Positions 26,268 to 34,622 of a stretch of DNA of 64,000 bases are shown here, one piece after another. The stretch comes from Pseudooceanicola sp050897975. Lineage in GTDB: Bacteria > Pseudomonadota > Alphaproteobacteria > Rhodobacterales > Rhodobacteraceae. The notes beneath the pieces are model-generated. The model searched no databases, was not told where the DNA came from, and saw only the letters and a list, made by a program, of their open reading frames with translations. The translations under genes were made by a program, and so were the position numbers. The stretch's first letter is position 1; the number at the start of each line of letters is the position of its first letter. The stretch spans positions 1 through 64,000 of the forward strand of contig NZ_JBPAXY010000002.1 of the NCBI RefSeq assembly GCF_050897975.1, given 5' to 3'.

Positions 26268-26746
26268 TGCGCGCGGCTCTTCTCTCTGTCCCGATCCTGG
26301 CGCTTGCCACCCAGGCCAGCGCGCTGTCCTGCCTGCCGCCGGATGCGGTGGCCAGCTATCTGCGCGCCGACCAGGCCGCCGAGACCTACGTGGTCCTGCT
26401 GGGCGATTTCCGCTTTGACGCGCCCAGCCTGCCGGAACCGGACCTGAGCAATCCGACCCCCGAGGAACACCGCTTTCCCGCGCGGTTCGAGGGCCAGGCC
26501 CTTGGCCCCGAGGGGTTCACCGGCAGCTATGCTTTGGAGATGGAGGTCACCCTGACCTGCGCCGGGCCCTGGTGCGCCGGCGTACCGGCAGACGGTGCGG
26601 GGCTGGCCTTCGTGGAGATGACCGAGACGGGCTATGACCTGCGCCTCGGCCCCTGCGGCGGGCAGTATTTCGCCACGCCCGACCCGGCCGTCACCGATCG
26701 GATCGCGGCCTGTCACGCGGGTGACGAGGCTTGCGGGGCGGAGTGA
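26267..26746 (+). CDS. Exported small protein of unknown function
   Basis: A 159-residue protein with a clear signal peptide (about 1-19, cleavage after QASA) and five or more cysteines in the mature part (SCLPP, LTCAGPWC, GPCGG, AACHAGDEACG), so disulfides are likely in the periplasm. It starts inside the rppH stop (TGATG). No recognised family. It is convergent with hemC. Confidence 0.75.
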   Translation: MRAALLSVPILALATQASALSCLPPDAVASYLRADQAAETYVVLLGDFRFDAPSLPEPDLSNPTPEEHRFPARFEGQALGPEGFTGSYALEMEVTLTCAGPWCAGVPADGAGLAFVEMTETGYDLRLGPCGGQYFATPDPAVTDRIAACHAGDEACGAE

Positions 26747-26770
26747 TCCGCCCCCGGCAGCCCCCGCGCC

Positions 26771-27718
26771 TCAGCTTTTGAAGTCGAAGAAATTCGCACC
26801 GGCGCGGGCCAACAGCCCCTCGGCCATAGCGCGGCCCAGCTCGGCACCGTCTTCCACCGGCGCGCTGCGGTCGTCCGACAGCGCCTCCGACCCGTCGGGG
26901 CGCAGGATCTCGCCGCGCAGGCGCAGGGTGCCGCCCGACACCTCGGCCAGACCGGCGATCGGGGTTTCGCAAGAGCCGTCGAGACGGGCGAGGAAGGCGC
27001 GTTCCGCCGCCAGCCGCTCGGCCGTGGGGGCGTGGTGAATGGCTTCCAGCAGATGGGCCGTGGCCAGGTCGTCGGCGCGCCGTTCAATGCCAATGGCGCC
27101 CTGGGCGACGGCGGGCAGCATTTCGTCCGGGTCCAGCGCGGCGCGGGCCACATCCACCATGCCCAGCCGGGTCAGCCCGGCCATGGCCAGGAAGGTGGCC
27201 TCGGCCACGCCGTCCTCCAGCTTGCGCAGGCGGGTCTGCACGTTGCCGCGGAATTCCACCACCGTCAGGTCGGGCCGCCGCACCAGCAGCTGCGCCCGGC
27301 GGCGCAGCGAGGAGGTGCCCATGACCGCGCCTTCGGGCACCGCCGCCAGCGAGGCGTGATGCAGCGAGACGAAACCGTCGCGCACATCCTCGCGCGGCAG
27401 GTAGCAGTCCAGCACCAGCCCCTCGGGCTGATCCACCGGCATGTCCTTCATCGAATGCACCGCGATGTCGATCTCGCCCGTGGCCAGGGCCACCTCGATC
27501 TCCTTGGTGAAGAGGCCCTTGCCCCCCACCTCGCGCAGGGCCTTGTCCTGGATCCGGTCGCCCGCGACCGAGATCACCACCACCTCGAAGGCCTCGGGCG
27601 GCAGGTCGAACTGGGCCGCGATGCGGTCGCGGGTCTCATGCGCCTGGGCCAGGGCCAGGGGCGAGCCACGGGTGCCGATCTTCAGCGGTTTGGCGGGGGT
27701 CGGATAGGGGTGCGTCAT
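26771..27718 (-). CDS. hemC: Hydroxymethylbilane synthase (porphobilinogen deaminase)
   Basis: A 315-residue enzyme that links four porphobilinogens into hydroxymethylbilane in heme synthesis. KIGTRGSPLALAQA at the start, the Arg-rich TSSLRRRAQL (about 135), and the cofactor Cys in DGSCETPIAG (about 250) are all present. It is divergent from hemE. Length is typical for alphaproteobacteria. Confidence 0.97.
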   Translation of the reverse strand: MTHPYPTPAKPLKIGTRGSPLALAQAHETRDRIAAQFDLPPEAFEVVVISVAGDRIQDKALREVGGKGLFTKEIEVALATGEIDIAVHSMKDMPVDQPEGLVLDCYLPREDVRDGFVSLHHASLAAVPEGAVMGTSSLRRRAQLLVRRPDLTVVEFRGNVQTRLRKLEDGVAEATFLAMAGLTRLGMVDVARAALDPDEMLPAVAQGAIGIERRADDLATAHLLEAIHHAPTAERLAAERAFLARLDGSCETPIAGLAEVSGGTLRLRGEILRPDGSEALSDDRSAPVEDGAELGRAMAEGLLARAGANFFDFKS

Positions 27719-27882
27719 GGGCCTTGGTTACGCGGGGGCGCGCGGGCTGGCAAGCGCGGCAGTTTGGCGCTCTGCGCCAAGGCCTCCGGCGGGAGTATTT
27801 CCGGCCCAGTGAAAGAGCGGGCCGCGCTTGACTTTCAGCGCCCGGACCGCGACCAGAGGCAGCGACAAACGGAGGGACCCCC
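27719..27882. promoter_or_regulatory. Divergent hemC-hemE intergenic region
   Basis: The 164-bp gap must contain promoters for both genes. It carries one copy of the dispersed repeat (GGCGGGAGTATTTCCGGCCC, about 27789-27808). I see no convincing FNR dyad in it, unlike the hemN and cco promoters. Confidence 0.5.
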
Positions 27883-28917
27883 ATGGCCGAAAAGACGATC
27901 CTGCGCGCGCTGAAGGGCGAAGTGCTGCCCACCCCGCCGATCTGGATGATGCGCCAGGCGGGGCGTTACCTGCCCGAGTACCGCGCCACCCGGGCCCAGG
28001 CGGGGGATTTCCTGTCGCTGTGCTATAACCCCGAGCTGGCCGCCGAGGTGACGTTGCAACCGATCCGTCGCTACGGGTTCGACGCGGCGATCCTTTTCGC
28101 CGACATCCTGTTGCTGCCCCAGGCCCTGGGGGCGGATCTGTGGTTCGTCACCGGCGAGGGGCCGCGCCTGTCGACCATCACCACCCAGGCCGAGTTCGAC
28201 GCGCTGAAGCCCGCCAGCGACGTGCATGAGGTGCTCTCGCCGATCTATGAGACGGTGAAGATCCTGTCGCGCGAGCTGCCTTCGGAGACGACCCTGATCG
28301 GTTTCGCGGGCGCCCCCTGGACCGTGGCCACCTATATGATCGCCGGGCGCGGCACCAAGGACCAGGGCCCGGCGCACGCGCTGAAGGCCGAGAACCGGGC
28401 GCTGTTCGAAGCCATCCTGGAGCGGCTGACCGAGGGCACCATCGAATATCTGTCGCGCCAGATCGAGGCCGGGGCCGAGGTGGTGAAGCTGTTCGACAGC
28501 TGGGCCGGATCCCTGAAGGGCGAGGATTTCGACCGCTACGCGCTGGCGCCCGCCAAACGCATCATCGCCGAGCTGAAGGCGCGCCACCCGGGCATCCCGG
28601 TCATCGCCTTCCCGCGCGAAGCGGGCGAGAAATACGTGGGCTTTGCCAAGGCCACCGGCGCCGATTGCGTGGCGCTGGACAATTCCGTGGCGCCCGAATG
28701 GGCAGCGGCCAACGTCCAGGTGGACGGCTGCGTGCAGGGAAACCTGGCCTCGTCGCATATGGTCACCGGCGGTCCGGCCCTGGTCGAGGAGACCCGCAAG
28801 ATCGTCCAGGCCTTCTCGAAGGGGCCGCATATCTTCAACCTGGGCCACGGCATCACGCCCGATGCGGATCCCGAGAACGTGGCGCTGATGATCGAAACGG
28901 TGCGCGCGGGCGCCTGA
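27883..28917 (+). CDS. hemE: Uroporphyrinogen decarboxylase
   Basis: A 344-residue cytosolic enzyme that decarboxylates the four acetates of uroporphyrinogen III to give coproporphyrinogen III. The signature PPIWMMRQAGRYLPEYR is at 18-34, with GFAGAPWTVATYMI near 142 and HGITPDADPENV near the end. ACGGAGGGACCCCC precedes the ATG. Its stop codon abuts the stop of the convergent yihY gene with no bases between. Confidence 0.98.
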   Translation: MAEKTILRALKGEVLPTPPIWMMRQAGRYLPEYRATRAQAGDFLSLCYNPELAAEVTLQPIRRYGFDAAILFADILLLPQALGADLWFVTGEGPRLSTITTQAEFDALKPASDVHEVLSPIYETVKILSRELPSETTLIGFAGAPWTVATYMIAGRGTKDQGPAHALKAENRALFEAILERLTEGTIEYLSRQIEAGAEVVKLFDSWAGSLKGEDFDRYALAPAKRIIAELKARHPGIPVIAFPREAGEKYVGFAKATGADCVALDNSVAPEWAAANVQVDGCVQGNLASSHMVTGGPALVEETRKIVQAFSKGPHIFNLGHGITPDADPENVALMIETVRAGA

Positions 28918-29955
28918 TCAGGCAGTCTTGCCGCGCGGATCGTGTTCGGGCGGCCGGGGGCCGTCCGGCGCAGCCTGGGCGGGGCCTGCCACCTCGTGGA
29001 TCGGCCCCTCTTCCACCAGCTGCGCCTCTTGCGGGCCGTCCTCGACGGCGCCGCCGTCCGCCTCTTGGCCGGTCAGGATCGTGTCCGCCTCGGCCCGCTG
29101 CGGCGCCGGGTCGGGCTGGCCCTCTTCCGCCGCCAGCGCCCGGTCGATCTGCACGTTCAGCGAGGCGCCCAGCAGAACGACGAAGGCCGAGACGTAAAGC
29201 CAGAAGAGCAGCGCCATGGCGGCCCCGAGAGAGCCGTAGACCTCGTTGTAATTGGCGAAATTGGTGAAATAGAGCGACAGCGCATAAGAGGCCGCCAACC
29301 ACAGCACCACGCTGACGATGGCGCCGGGCGTGGCCCAGGCGACGCGGTCGCCGCGGTTGTTGGGGCCATAGCGATACAGAAGCGACAGCGCCCCCATCAC
29401 CGCCAGCAGGGCCGCCAGCCAGCGCACGATTTCCACCGCGACCGAGGCCACCGGCCCCAGCGGGAAGATCGCCAGCAGCACCGGCAGCACCACCACCGAG
29501 CCAAGCGCCACGATCCCCACCCCCAGCAGGGCCACGGTCAGCGCCAGGGCGATCAGGTAGTGCCGCAACGAGCCGCGATTCTCCTGCCCGTGGATCGTGT
29601 TCAGCCCCAGGATCATCGCCGCCACGCCCGAGCGCGAGGACCAGATGGCGAAGGCCAGCGACAGGGCCCCCGCCCAGCCCAGGGTCGAGCCGGAAGAGGC
29701 CGAGATCTTGTACACCTGTGCCGCGACCAGGGTGTAGACCTCGTCGGGCAGGATGCCGCGCAGCAATTGCAGCTCTTCCATCACCACGGTCGGGTCAGAA
29801 ATGATCCCCCACAGGGCAATCAGCGCGGCGAGACCGGGAAACAGCGCCAGCATGGCGTAGAAGGCGACCCCGGCGGCGACCAGGGCCATGTTGATCTCGC
29901 CGATCTGGCCGAAGATGCCCTTCAGCACGGCAAAGATACGTTTCAGCTGTTTCAT
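28918..29955 (-). CDS. YihY/BrkB family inner-membrane protein
   Basis: A 345-residue protein with six hydrophobic segments and the family motif stretches ALFPGLAALIALWG (about 37-50) and WSSRSGVAAMI (about 108). The C-terminal 60 residues are hydrophilic and acidic. The family was once called RNase BN; that activity is not supported. Its function is unknown. It is convergent with hemE at zero spacing. Confidence 0.85.
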   Translation of the reverse strand: MKQLKRIFAVLKGIFGQIGEINMALVAAGVAFYAMLALFPGLAALIALWGIISDPTVVMEELQLLRGILPDEVYTLVAAQVYKISASSGSTLGWAGALSLAFAIWSSRSGVAAMILGLNTIHGQENRGSLRHYLIALALTVALLGVGIVALGSVVVLPVLLAIFPLGPVASVAVEIVRWLAALLAVMGALSLLYRYGPNNRGDRVAWATPGAIVSVVLWLAASYALSLYFTNFANYNEVYGSLGAAMALLFWLYVSAFVVLLGASLNVQIDRALAAEEGQPDPAPQRAEADTILTGQEADGGAVEDGPQEAQLVEEGPIHEVAGPAQAAPDGPRPPEHDPRGKTA

Positions 29956-30013
29956 CGCCCACGCCCTTCTGCTGCGTCGGTGGCCCTGCGGGCCTGGGGG
30001 ATCAGATGGGTCG

Positions 30014-30904
30014 TCAGACCCATTTGGCCAGGGGCGGCAGGGACATCAGCACCGCATTGGCGTCATGGCCGGTTTCCAGGCCGAATTTCGTGCCCCGGTC
30101 GTAGACCAGGTTGTATTCGGCGTAGAGGCCGCGGTGGATCAACTGGGCGTCTTTCTCGGCCTCGCCCCAGGGCTGCGCCCGGCGCTTGTCGGCCAGGGGC
30201 AGGAAGGCGGGCAGGAAGGCCCGGCCCACGTCCTGGATGAAGGCGAAATCCGCCTCCCAATCGCCCGAGTTGTGGTCATCGAGGAAGATCCCGCCCACGC
30301 CGCGCGCGCGGCCCCGGTGCGGGATATAGAAGTACTCGTCCGCCCATTCCTTGAACCGGGGATAGAAGCCCGCGTCGTGACGGTCGCAATGCTCTTTCTG
30401 CACGGCGTGGAAATGGGCGGTGTCCTCGGCGTATTCGATGCAGGGGTTCAGGTCGGACCCGCCGCCGAACCACCAGCCATGGGGCGTCCAGAACATGCGG
30501 GTGTTCATGTGCACGGCGGGGGCATGGGGATTTTGCATATGCGCCACCAGGCTGATCCCCGAGGCCCAGAAGCGCGGATCCTCGGCCATCCCGGGCAGCC
30601 CCTTGCGCGCCGCCATGGCCGCCTGCGCCCGGGCGCCCAGCTGGCCGTAGACGGTGGAAATATTCACGCCGACCTTCTCGAAGACCCGGCCGCCGCGCAT
30701 CACCGACATCAGCCCGCCGCCCGCGTCCGAGCCGTCTTCGCTGCTGCGCTTGCTCTGCGTCACCTCGAACCGGCCCGCGGGCTGGTCCGACATCGGCCCC
30801 GCAACCTGGGCGTCTTCCAGCCCCTCGAAGGCCGCGACGATCTGGTCGCGCAGCGCGCGGAACCACGCGCTTGCCCGTGCCTTCTCCTCCACCATCTCCG
30901 CCAT
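30014..30904 (-). CDS. hemF: Oxygen-dependent coproporphyrinogen III oxidase
   Basis: A 296-residue enzyme that oxidises coproporphyrinogen III to protoporphyrinogen IX with O2. Family sequences are SLVAHMQNPHAPAVHMNTRM (about 107-126) and the GGGSDLNPCIEY stretch (about 138). ATG at 30904 has AAAGGAG 6 nt upstream. A separate oxygen-independent HemN at 47971 does the same step without oxygen. Confidence 0.97.
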   Translation of the reverse strand: MAEMVEEKARASAWFRALRDQIVAAFEGLEDAQVAGPMSDQPAGRFEVTQSKRSSEDGSDAGGGLMSVMRGGRVFEKVGVNISTVYGQLGARAQAAMAARKGLPGMAEDPRFWASGISLVAHMQNPHAPAVHMNTRMFWTPHGWWFGGGSDLNPCIEYAEDTAHFHAVQKEHCDRHDAGFYPRFKEWADEYFYIPHRGRARGVGGIFLDDHNSGDWEADFAFIQDVGRAFLPAFLPLADKRRAQPWGEAEKDAQLIHRGLYAEYNLVYDRGTKFGLETGHDANAVLMSLPPLAKWV

Positions 30905-30986
30905 GTCCCGCTCCTTTCGCCAGATGCCGCCCTTCCCTAGCAGCCCGCGCCGCAGGGCAGAAGAGGGCGCACCCGCCCCTGGCTCC

Positions 30987-31114
30987 ATTCGATGGCTGAA
31001 AATACTCCCGCCGGAGGCTCGGGGCTCCGCAGGAGCGCCGAACAGCTCCGCTGCAAAAGGAAATGGCCCCTGACGGGGCCATGCCTTCGGCGAGAGTATT
31101 TTTGGCCATCGAAT
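30987..31114. repeat. Inverted pair of dispersed intergenic repeat
   Basis: A 21-bp arm at 30987-31007 matches the reverse complement of 31094-31114 at 19 of 21 positions, enclosing about 86 bp with further self-complementarity (GGCCCCTGACGGGGCC). It lies between the SDR stop and the hemF start on the minus strand. Related arms are at 23334 and 27789. Confidence 0.75.
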
Positions 31115-31142
31115 AGGGAAAAGCGGGGCGCCCCGGCCCGGA

Positions 31143-31943
31143 TCAGTGCGCGGGGGCGGCGACCGGATCCAAGAGGGTGCGGCCGCCGTCGACGGTGACG
31201 ATCTGCCCGGTCATGAAGGACGAGGCCTCGCAGGCCAGGTATTGCACCGCCTCGGCCAGCTCGCTGGGCGGCGCGATGCGCGACAGCGGCGTGTGATCCT
31301 CGATATCCTCGCGGAAATCGGAATTGTCGCGCAGGGTTTCCTTCAGCGACGAGGACATGACCGAACCGAAGGCCAGGGCATTGACCCGGATGCCATGCGG
31401 CGCCAGGGCGACGGCCAGCGAGCGGGTCATCTGGTCCAGCGCGGCGGCCGAGACCGAGAAGGCCATCAGGTCGGGATGGGTGCGGCGGGCGGCGATGGAG
31501 GAGAGGTTGACGATGGCCCCGCCCTGGGGCCCATCGGGCGCCTCGGATTGCTTGATCATCCGCTTGGCCACCGTCTGGGTCACCCGCAGCGCCGTCAGCA
31601 GGTTTTGCTGCAACATGGTTTCCATCGCGTCATCGTCGGGGTTCAGCGGGTCCGAGACCAGCACCTGGCGCGAGGCATTGACCAGGATATCCACCTGGTC
31701 GAAGGCGTCGATGGTGGCCGACAGCAGGTTGGCGATGGTCAGCTTTTCCCGCAGATCCCCGGCAAAGTAGCGGATGTTGCCCTCTTCCGCCGCCTCGCCC
31801 AGCTCTTCGCGCAGCCGGTCCTCGTCCATGTCGGCGAACATCACATTGGCGCCCTTGTCGGCAAAGAGCTTGCCGATGGCCAGACCGATGCCATGGGCGG
31901 CGCCGGTCACGATGGCGGTCTTGCCCGCGATCGAGAAACTCAT
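31143..31943 (-). CDS. SDR-fold protein lacking catalytic Tyr and Lys
   Basis: A 266-residue short-chain dehydrogenase relative. The dinucleotide site TGAAHGIG (13-20) and Ser149 are kept, and the end VTVDGGRTL is normal. However the YxxxK pair is Phe162 and Ala166 (AFSVSAAAL), and NNAG is NASR. It is thus unlikely to be an oxidoreductase, although it should still bind NAD(P). Its start overlaps the stop of the methyltransferase gene by 4 nt, so the two are coupled. Either it has a binding or regulatory role, or it is decaying; the open frame and normal codon use favour the former. Confidence 0.82.
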   Translation of the reverse strand: MSFSIAGKTAIVTGAAHGIGLAIGKLFADKGANVMFADMDEDRLREELGEAAEEGNIRYFAGDLREKLTIANLLSATIDAFDQVDILVNASRQVLVSDPLNPDDDAMETMLQQNLLTALRVTQTVAKRMIKQSEAPDGPQGGAIVNLSSIAARRTHPDLMAFSVSAAALDQMTRSLAVALAPHGIRVNALAFGSVMSSSLKETLRDNSDFREDIEDHTPLSRIAPPSELAEAVQYLACEASSFMTGQIVTVDGGRTLLDPVAAPAH

Positions 31944-32968
31944 CTGGTTCTCCCCATTCGTCCCGGGGCGGAGCCTAGCGCGGGCCCGGCCCCTTGGCGA
32001 GAGGGGCGCTCTGCCATGAGCAGTTTGAAGCTGCGATTGCCGCCGAATGCCTCGACATGACCAAAAAGCCCCTCGAGGGTCTTTTCATAGCCCAGGTGGG
32101 CATTGGCCACGAGGTAGAGGCGGCCCTTGGGTGCCAGCATGGCGCCGGCGGCGCGCAGGAAGGCGCGGCCCAGTTCCGGGTCGGCCTTGCGTTCGACGTG
32201 GAAGGGCGGGTTCATCACCACGAAATCCAGCATCCGCCCGGGGCGCCAGGCGGTGGCATCGGCCCAGTGGAAGGCGGCGCGCGGGTCGGTGACATTGACC
32301 CGGGCACAGGCCAGCGCGGCGTGATCGGCCTCGACCAGATCCAGGGCGCGCACCTTGGGCGCCCCCGCCAGCACCTTGGCCGCCAGATAGCCCCAGCCCG
32401 CCCCCAGATCGGCGCCATAGCCCGCCAGTTCCGGCAGCGCCTCGGCCAGCAGCGCCGATGCCGGGTCGACCCCGTCGGCGGAAAAGACGCCCGGCGCGGT
32501 CTGCCAGCCATCCACCATCTGCGCCGGGCCGGCGGCCCAATCGGCCAGATCGGCGGCACCGATCCAGAACAGCTTGCCATGGGCCTTGGACAGCGGCGCC
32601 GAAACCTCGGCCCCCAGGCCGCGCAGGGCCTTCAGCATGGAATCGACGCCCGCATCCTTCTGCCCGTCGATCAGCACCGGCCCGTCGGTCACCGCCCGCG
32701 CCTGGGCCACCAGGGCCCGCGCCTCGGCCTTGGCCCGCGGCAGACAGACCAGCGCCGCGCCATAGCGCCCCTCGGGCGCCACGGCCACGGCATAGCCCTG
32801 GCGCTCAAAGGCGGTGTGATCGGGGCGAAAGCCGGTGAGGACCTGGACCCGATCCTTGGGCAAGGCCGACAGATCGGCCCCGGCACGGGGGGCGAACACG
32901 GCGACAGGCCCCGCATCGGGCAGGGTCAGGCCGCTCTCCATCGCGAGAGCGAGACGGGTTCCGAGCAT
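31940..32968 (-). CDS. RsmC/RlmG-like class I methyltransferase
   Basis: A 342-residue protein with two half-domains as in RsmC: a degenerate N-terminal copy and a C-terminal SAM-binding copy with DLGAGWGYLA (about 193) and the NPPFH motif (about 255), typical of N2-guanine methyltransferases acting on rRNA. Most likely it methylates G1207 of 16S or a related site, by homology only. Coupled to the following degenerate SDR. Confidence 0.82.
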   Translation of the reverse strand: MLGTRLALAMESGLTLPDAGPVAVFAPRAGADLSALPKDRVQVLTGFRPDHTAFERQGYAVAVAPEGRYGAALVCLPRAKAEARALVAQARAVTDGPVLIDGQKDAGVDSMLKALRGLGAEVSAPLSKAHGKLFWIGAADLADWAAGPAQMVDGWQTAPGVFSADGVDPASALLAEALPELAGYGADLGAGWGYLAAKVLAGAPKVRALDLVEADHAALACARVNVTDPRAAFHWADATAWRPGRMLDFVVMNPPFHVERKADPELGRAFLRAAGAMLAPKGRLYLVANAHLGYEKTLEGLFGHVEAFGGNRSFKLLMAERPSRQGAGPALGSAPGRMGRTR

Positions 32969-32975
32969 GAGCGCC

Positions 32976-33374
32976 CTATTCCTTTTCCATGGTGCATTGC
33001 AGCGGATGCTGGTGCTTGCGGGCGAAATCCATCACCTGCGCCACCTTGGTCTCCGCGATCTCGTGGCTGAAGACGCCGACCACGGCGACGCCCTTCTTGT
33101 GCACGGTCAGCATGATCTCGAACGCCTGGGCATGGGTCATGCCAAAGAACCGCTCCAGCACCAGGACGACGAATTCCATCGGGGTGTAATCGTCGTTCAG
33201 CAGCAGCACCTTGTACAGCGGCGGCCGCTTGCTGCGCGGTTTGGTGTCCAGCGCGACATTGCCGTCGCCCTGCGGATCGTCGGGGCCCGCCATCATCGTC
33301 AGCGGTTGCGCCGACGGCGCCTGCGGCAACGGCCGCTCGGTCTCGGTCACTCGGGTCATCGTCACGTCGGTCAT
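32976..33374 (-). CDS. clpS: ATP-dependent Clp protease adaptor ClpS
   Basis: A 132-residue adaptor that hands N-degron proteins to ClpAP. The core PPLYKVLLLNDDYTPMEFVV (about 52-71) and VHKKGVAVVGVFSHEIAETK are diagnostic. ATG at 33374 has GGAG close upstream; later ATGs at 33296 would give a 106-residue form nearer the family average. It is divergent from a HAD gene. clpA is not next to it in the window. Confidence 0.93.
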   Translation of the reverse strand: MTDVTMTRVTETERPLPQAPSAQPLTMMAGPDDPQGDGNVALDTKPRSKRPPLYKVLLLNDDYTPMEFVVLVLERFFGMTHAQAFEIMLTVHKKGVAVVGVFSHEIAETKVAQVMDFARKHQHPLQCTMEKE

Positions 33375-33522
33375 CGTCTCCGCTGGCCTGGCGTCGGTCG
33401 GATCGTCCAAGGCGATATCCCTCCGGGGGGCCGGCAGCGTTGTTGAGGTTTCGGGATCAGGCTGCTCTATATAACGCCGCAGGCCCGTCAGGGAAGGCCG
33501 CAGCCGGGATCGCAGGTAAAAA

Positions 33523-34230
33523 ATGACACGAAAAATCACAACAATCGGTTTCGATGCGGATGACACGCTGTGGCACAACGAGCGGTTCTTCCACATGACC
33601 CAGCAGCGATTCGCGGAATTGCTGGCCGACCATGCCGACCGCGACCACCTGGCCGAGCGCCTGCTGGCCGCCGAACGGCGCAACCTTGGCCACTACGGCT
33701 TCGGCATCAAGGGCTTCATGCTGTCGATGATCGAGACCGCGATCGAGGTCACCGACGACCGCGTCCCCGCAAGCGTCATCCGCCAGATCATCGAGACCGG
33801 CCAGGAGATGCTGGCCCATCCGATCGAGCTGTTGCCCCATGCCCGCGACGCGGTCGAGGCCCTGTCGGGCAGCCACCGGGTGCTGCTGATCACCAAGGGC
33901 GACCTGCTGGACCAGGAACGCAAGCTGGCGCAGTCGGGGCTGGGGGATCTGTTCGACGGGATCGAGATCGTCTCGGACAAGACGCCGCCGGTCTATGCGC
34001 GGATCTTCGACGACCACGGCGAGGGGGCCGAACGGGCGCTGATGGCGGGCAACTCGATGAAATCCGACGTGCTGCCGGTGATCGCGGTCGGCGGCATCGG
34101 CGTGCATGTGCCCCATGGGCTGACCTGGGCGCTGGAACATGCCGAGGCGCCGCAGGACGAGCCGCGCTTCTTCACCCTGCCCGACCTCTCGGGCCTGCCC
34201 GCCCTGGTCGACCGGCTGGAGCAGGGCTGA
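33523..34230 (+). CDS. HAD family hydrolase
   Basis: A 235-residue haloacid-dehalogenase phosphatase. Motif I is FDADDTLWHNE (about 9-19) with nucleophile Asp10 and acid Asp12; motif II is LLITKGD (about 122); motif IV region VLPVIAVGGIGVHVP. A helical cap lies between. A TATATAA at about 33475 may belong to its promoter. The substrate is not evident. Confidence 0.87.
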   Translation: MTRKITTIGFDADDTLWHNERFFHMTQQRFAELLADHADRDHLAERLLAAERRNLGHYGFGIKGFMLSMIETAIEVTDDRVPASVIRQIIETGQEMLAHPIELLPHARDAVEALSGSHRVLLITKGDLLDQERKLAQSGLGDLFDGIEIVSDKTPPVYARIFDDHGEGAERALMAGNSMKSDVLPVIAVGGIGVHVPHGLTWALEHAEAPQDEPRFFTLPDLSGLPALVDRLEQG

Positions 34231-34622
34231 CAGCCTCACGCGGACCCCGCCCCACGCGCCCGTGGCATCGCGGCGCGTGGTCGCAGCCCCCGGTCAGACC
34301 CCGTTCCGGGGCCGCGCCGGGCCTTTTCCCTGAGCATTGCGGCCTAAAAGGCTGAAAAGGATAAGCAATTGCACATCTGTAACCCCGCTTTTGCAATCCC
34401 TTGTTTTTCTGGCCGAAAGCAGTCCTTGTAGGTTTATCCCCAGGCGCAACTACATCTGGAAGCTGTACACATGTGACGCGCAGTCGCCCCAAAATGGTCG
34501 CTTTGTTCACCCCGCGCCCTATGGTATCTGTTGCAGAAGACGACAGTGGCGCCACAGGCACAACGGCGCCACCGTCCAGAACGATTGACCGATCGGAAAA
34601 CCGGCGGCGACGAGGCAGACAG
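34231..34622 (+). promoter_or_regulatory. Intergenic region upstream of the DD-carboxypeptidase
   Basis: No gene is supported. The left end is GC-rich with hairpins that may stop the HAD transcript. The right part contains a perfect palindrome GTGGCGCCAC (34546-34555) whose left half can also pair with GGCGCCAC at 34565-34572, within the likely 5' untranslated region. No clear promoter hexamers are called. Confidence 0.4.

Noticed and set aside
30987..31114. Insertion sequence or MITE
   Set aside because: The inverted arms recur singly elsewhere, there is no target-site duplication visible and no transposase, so a REP-like repeat is the better description.
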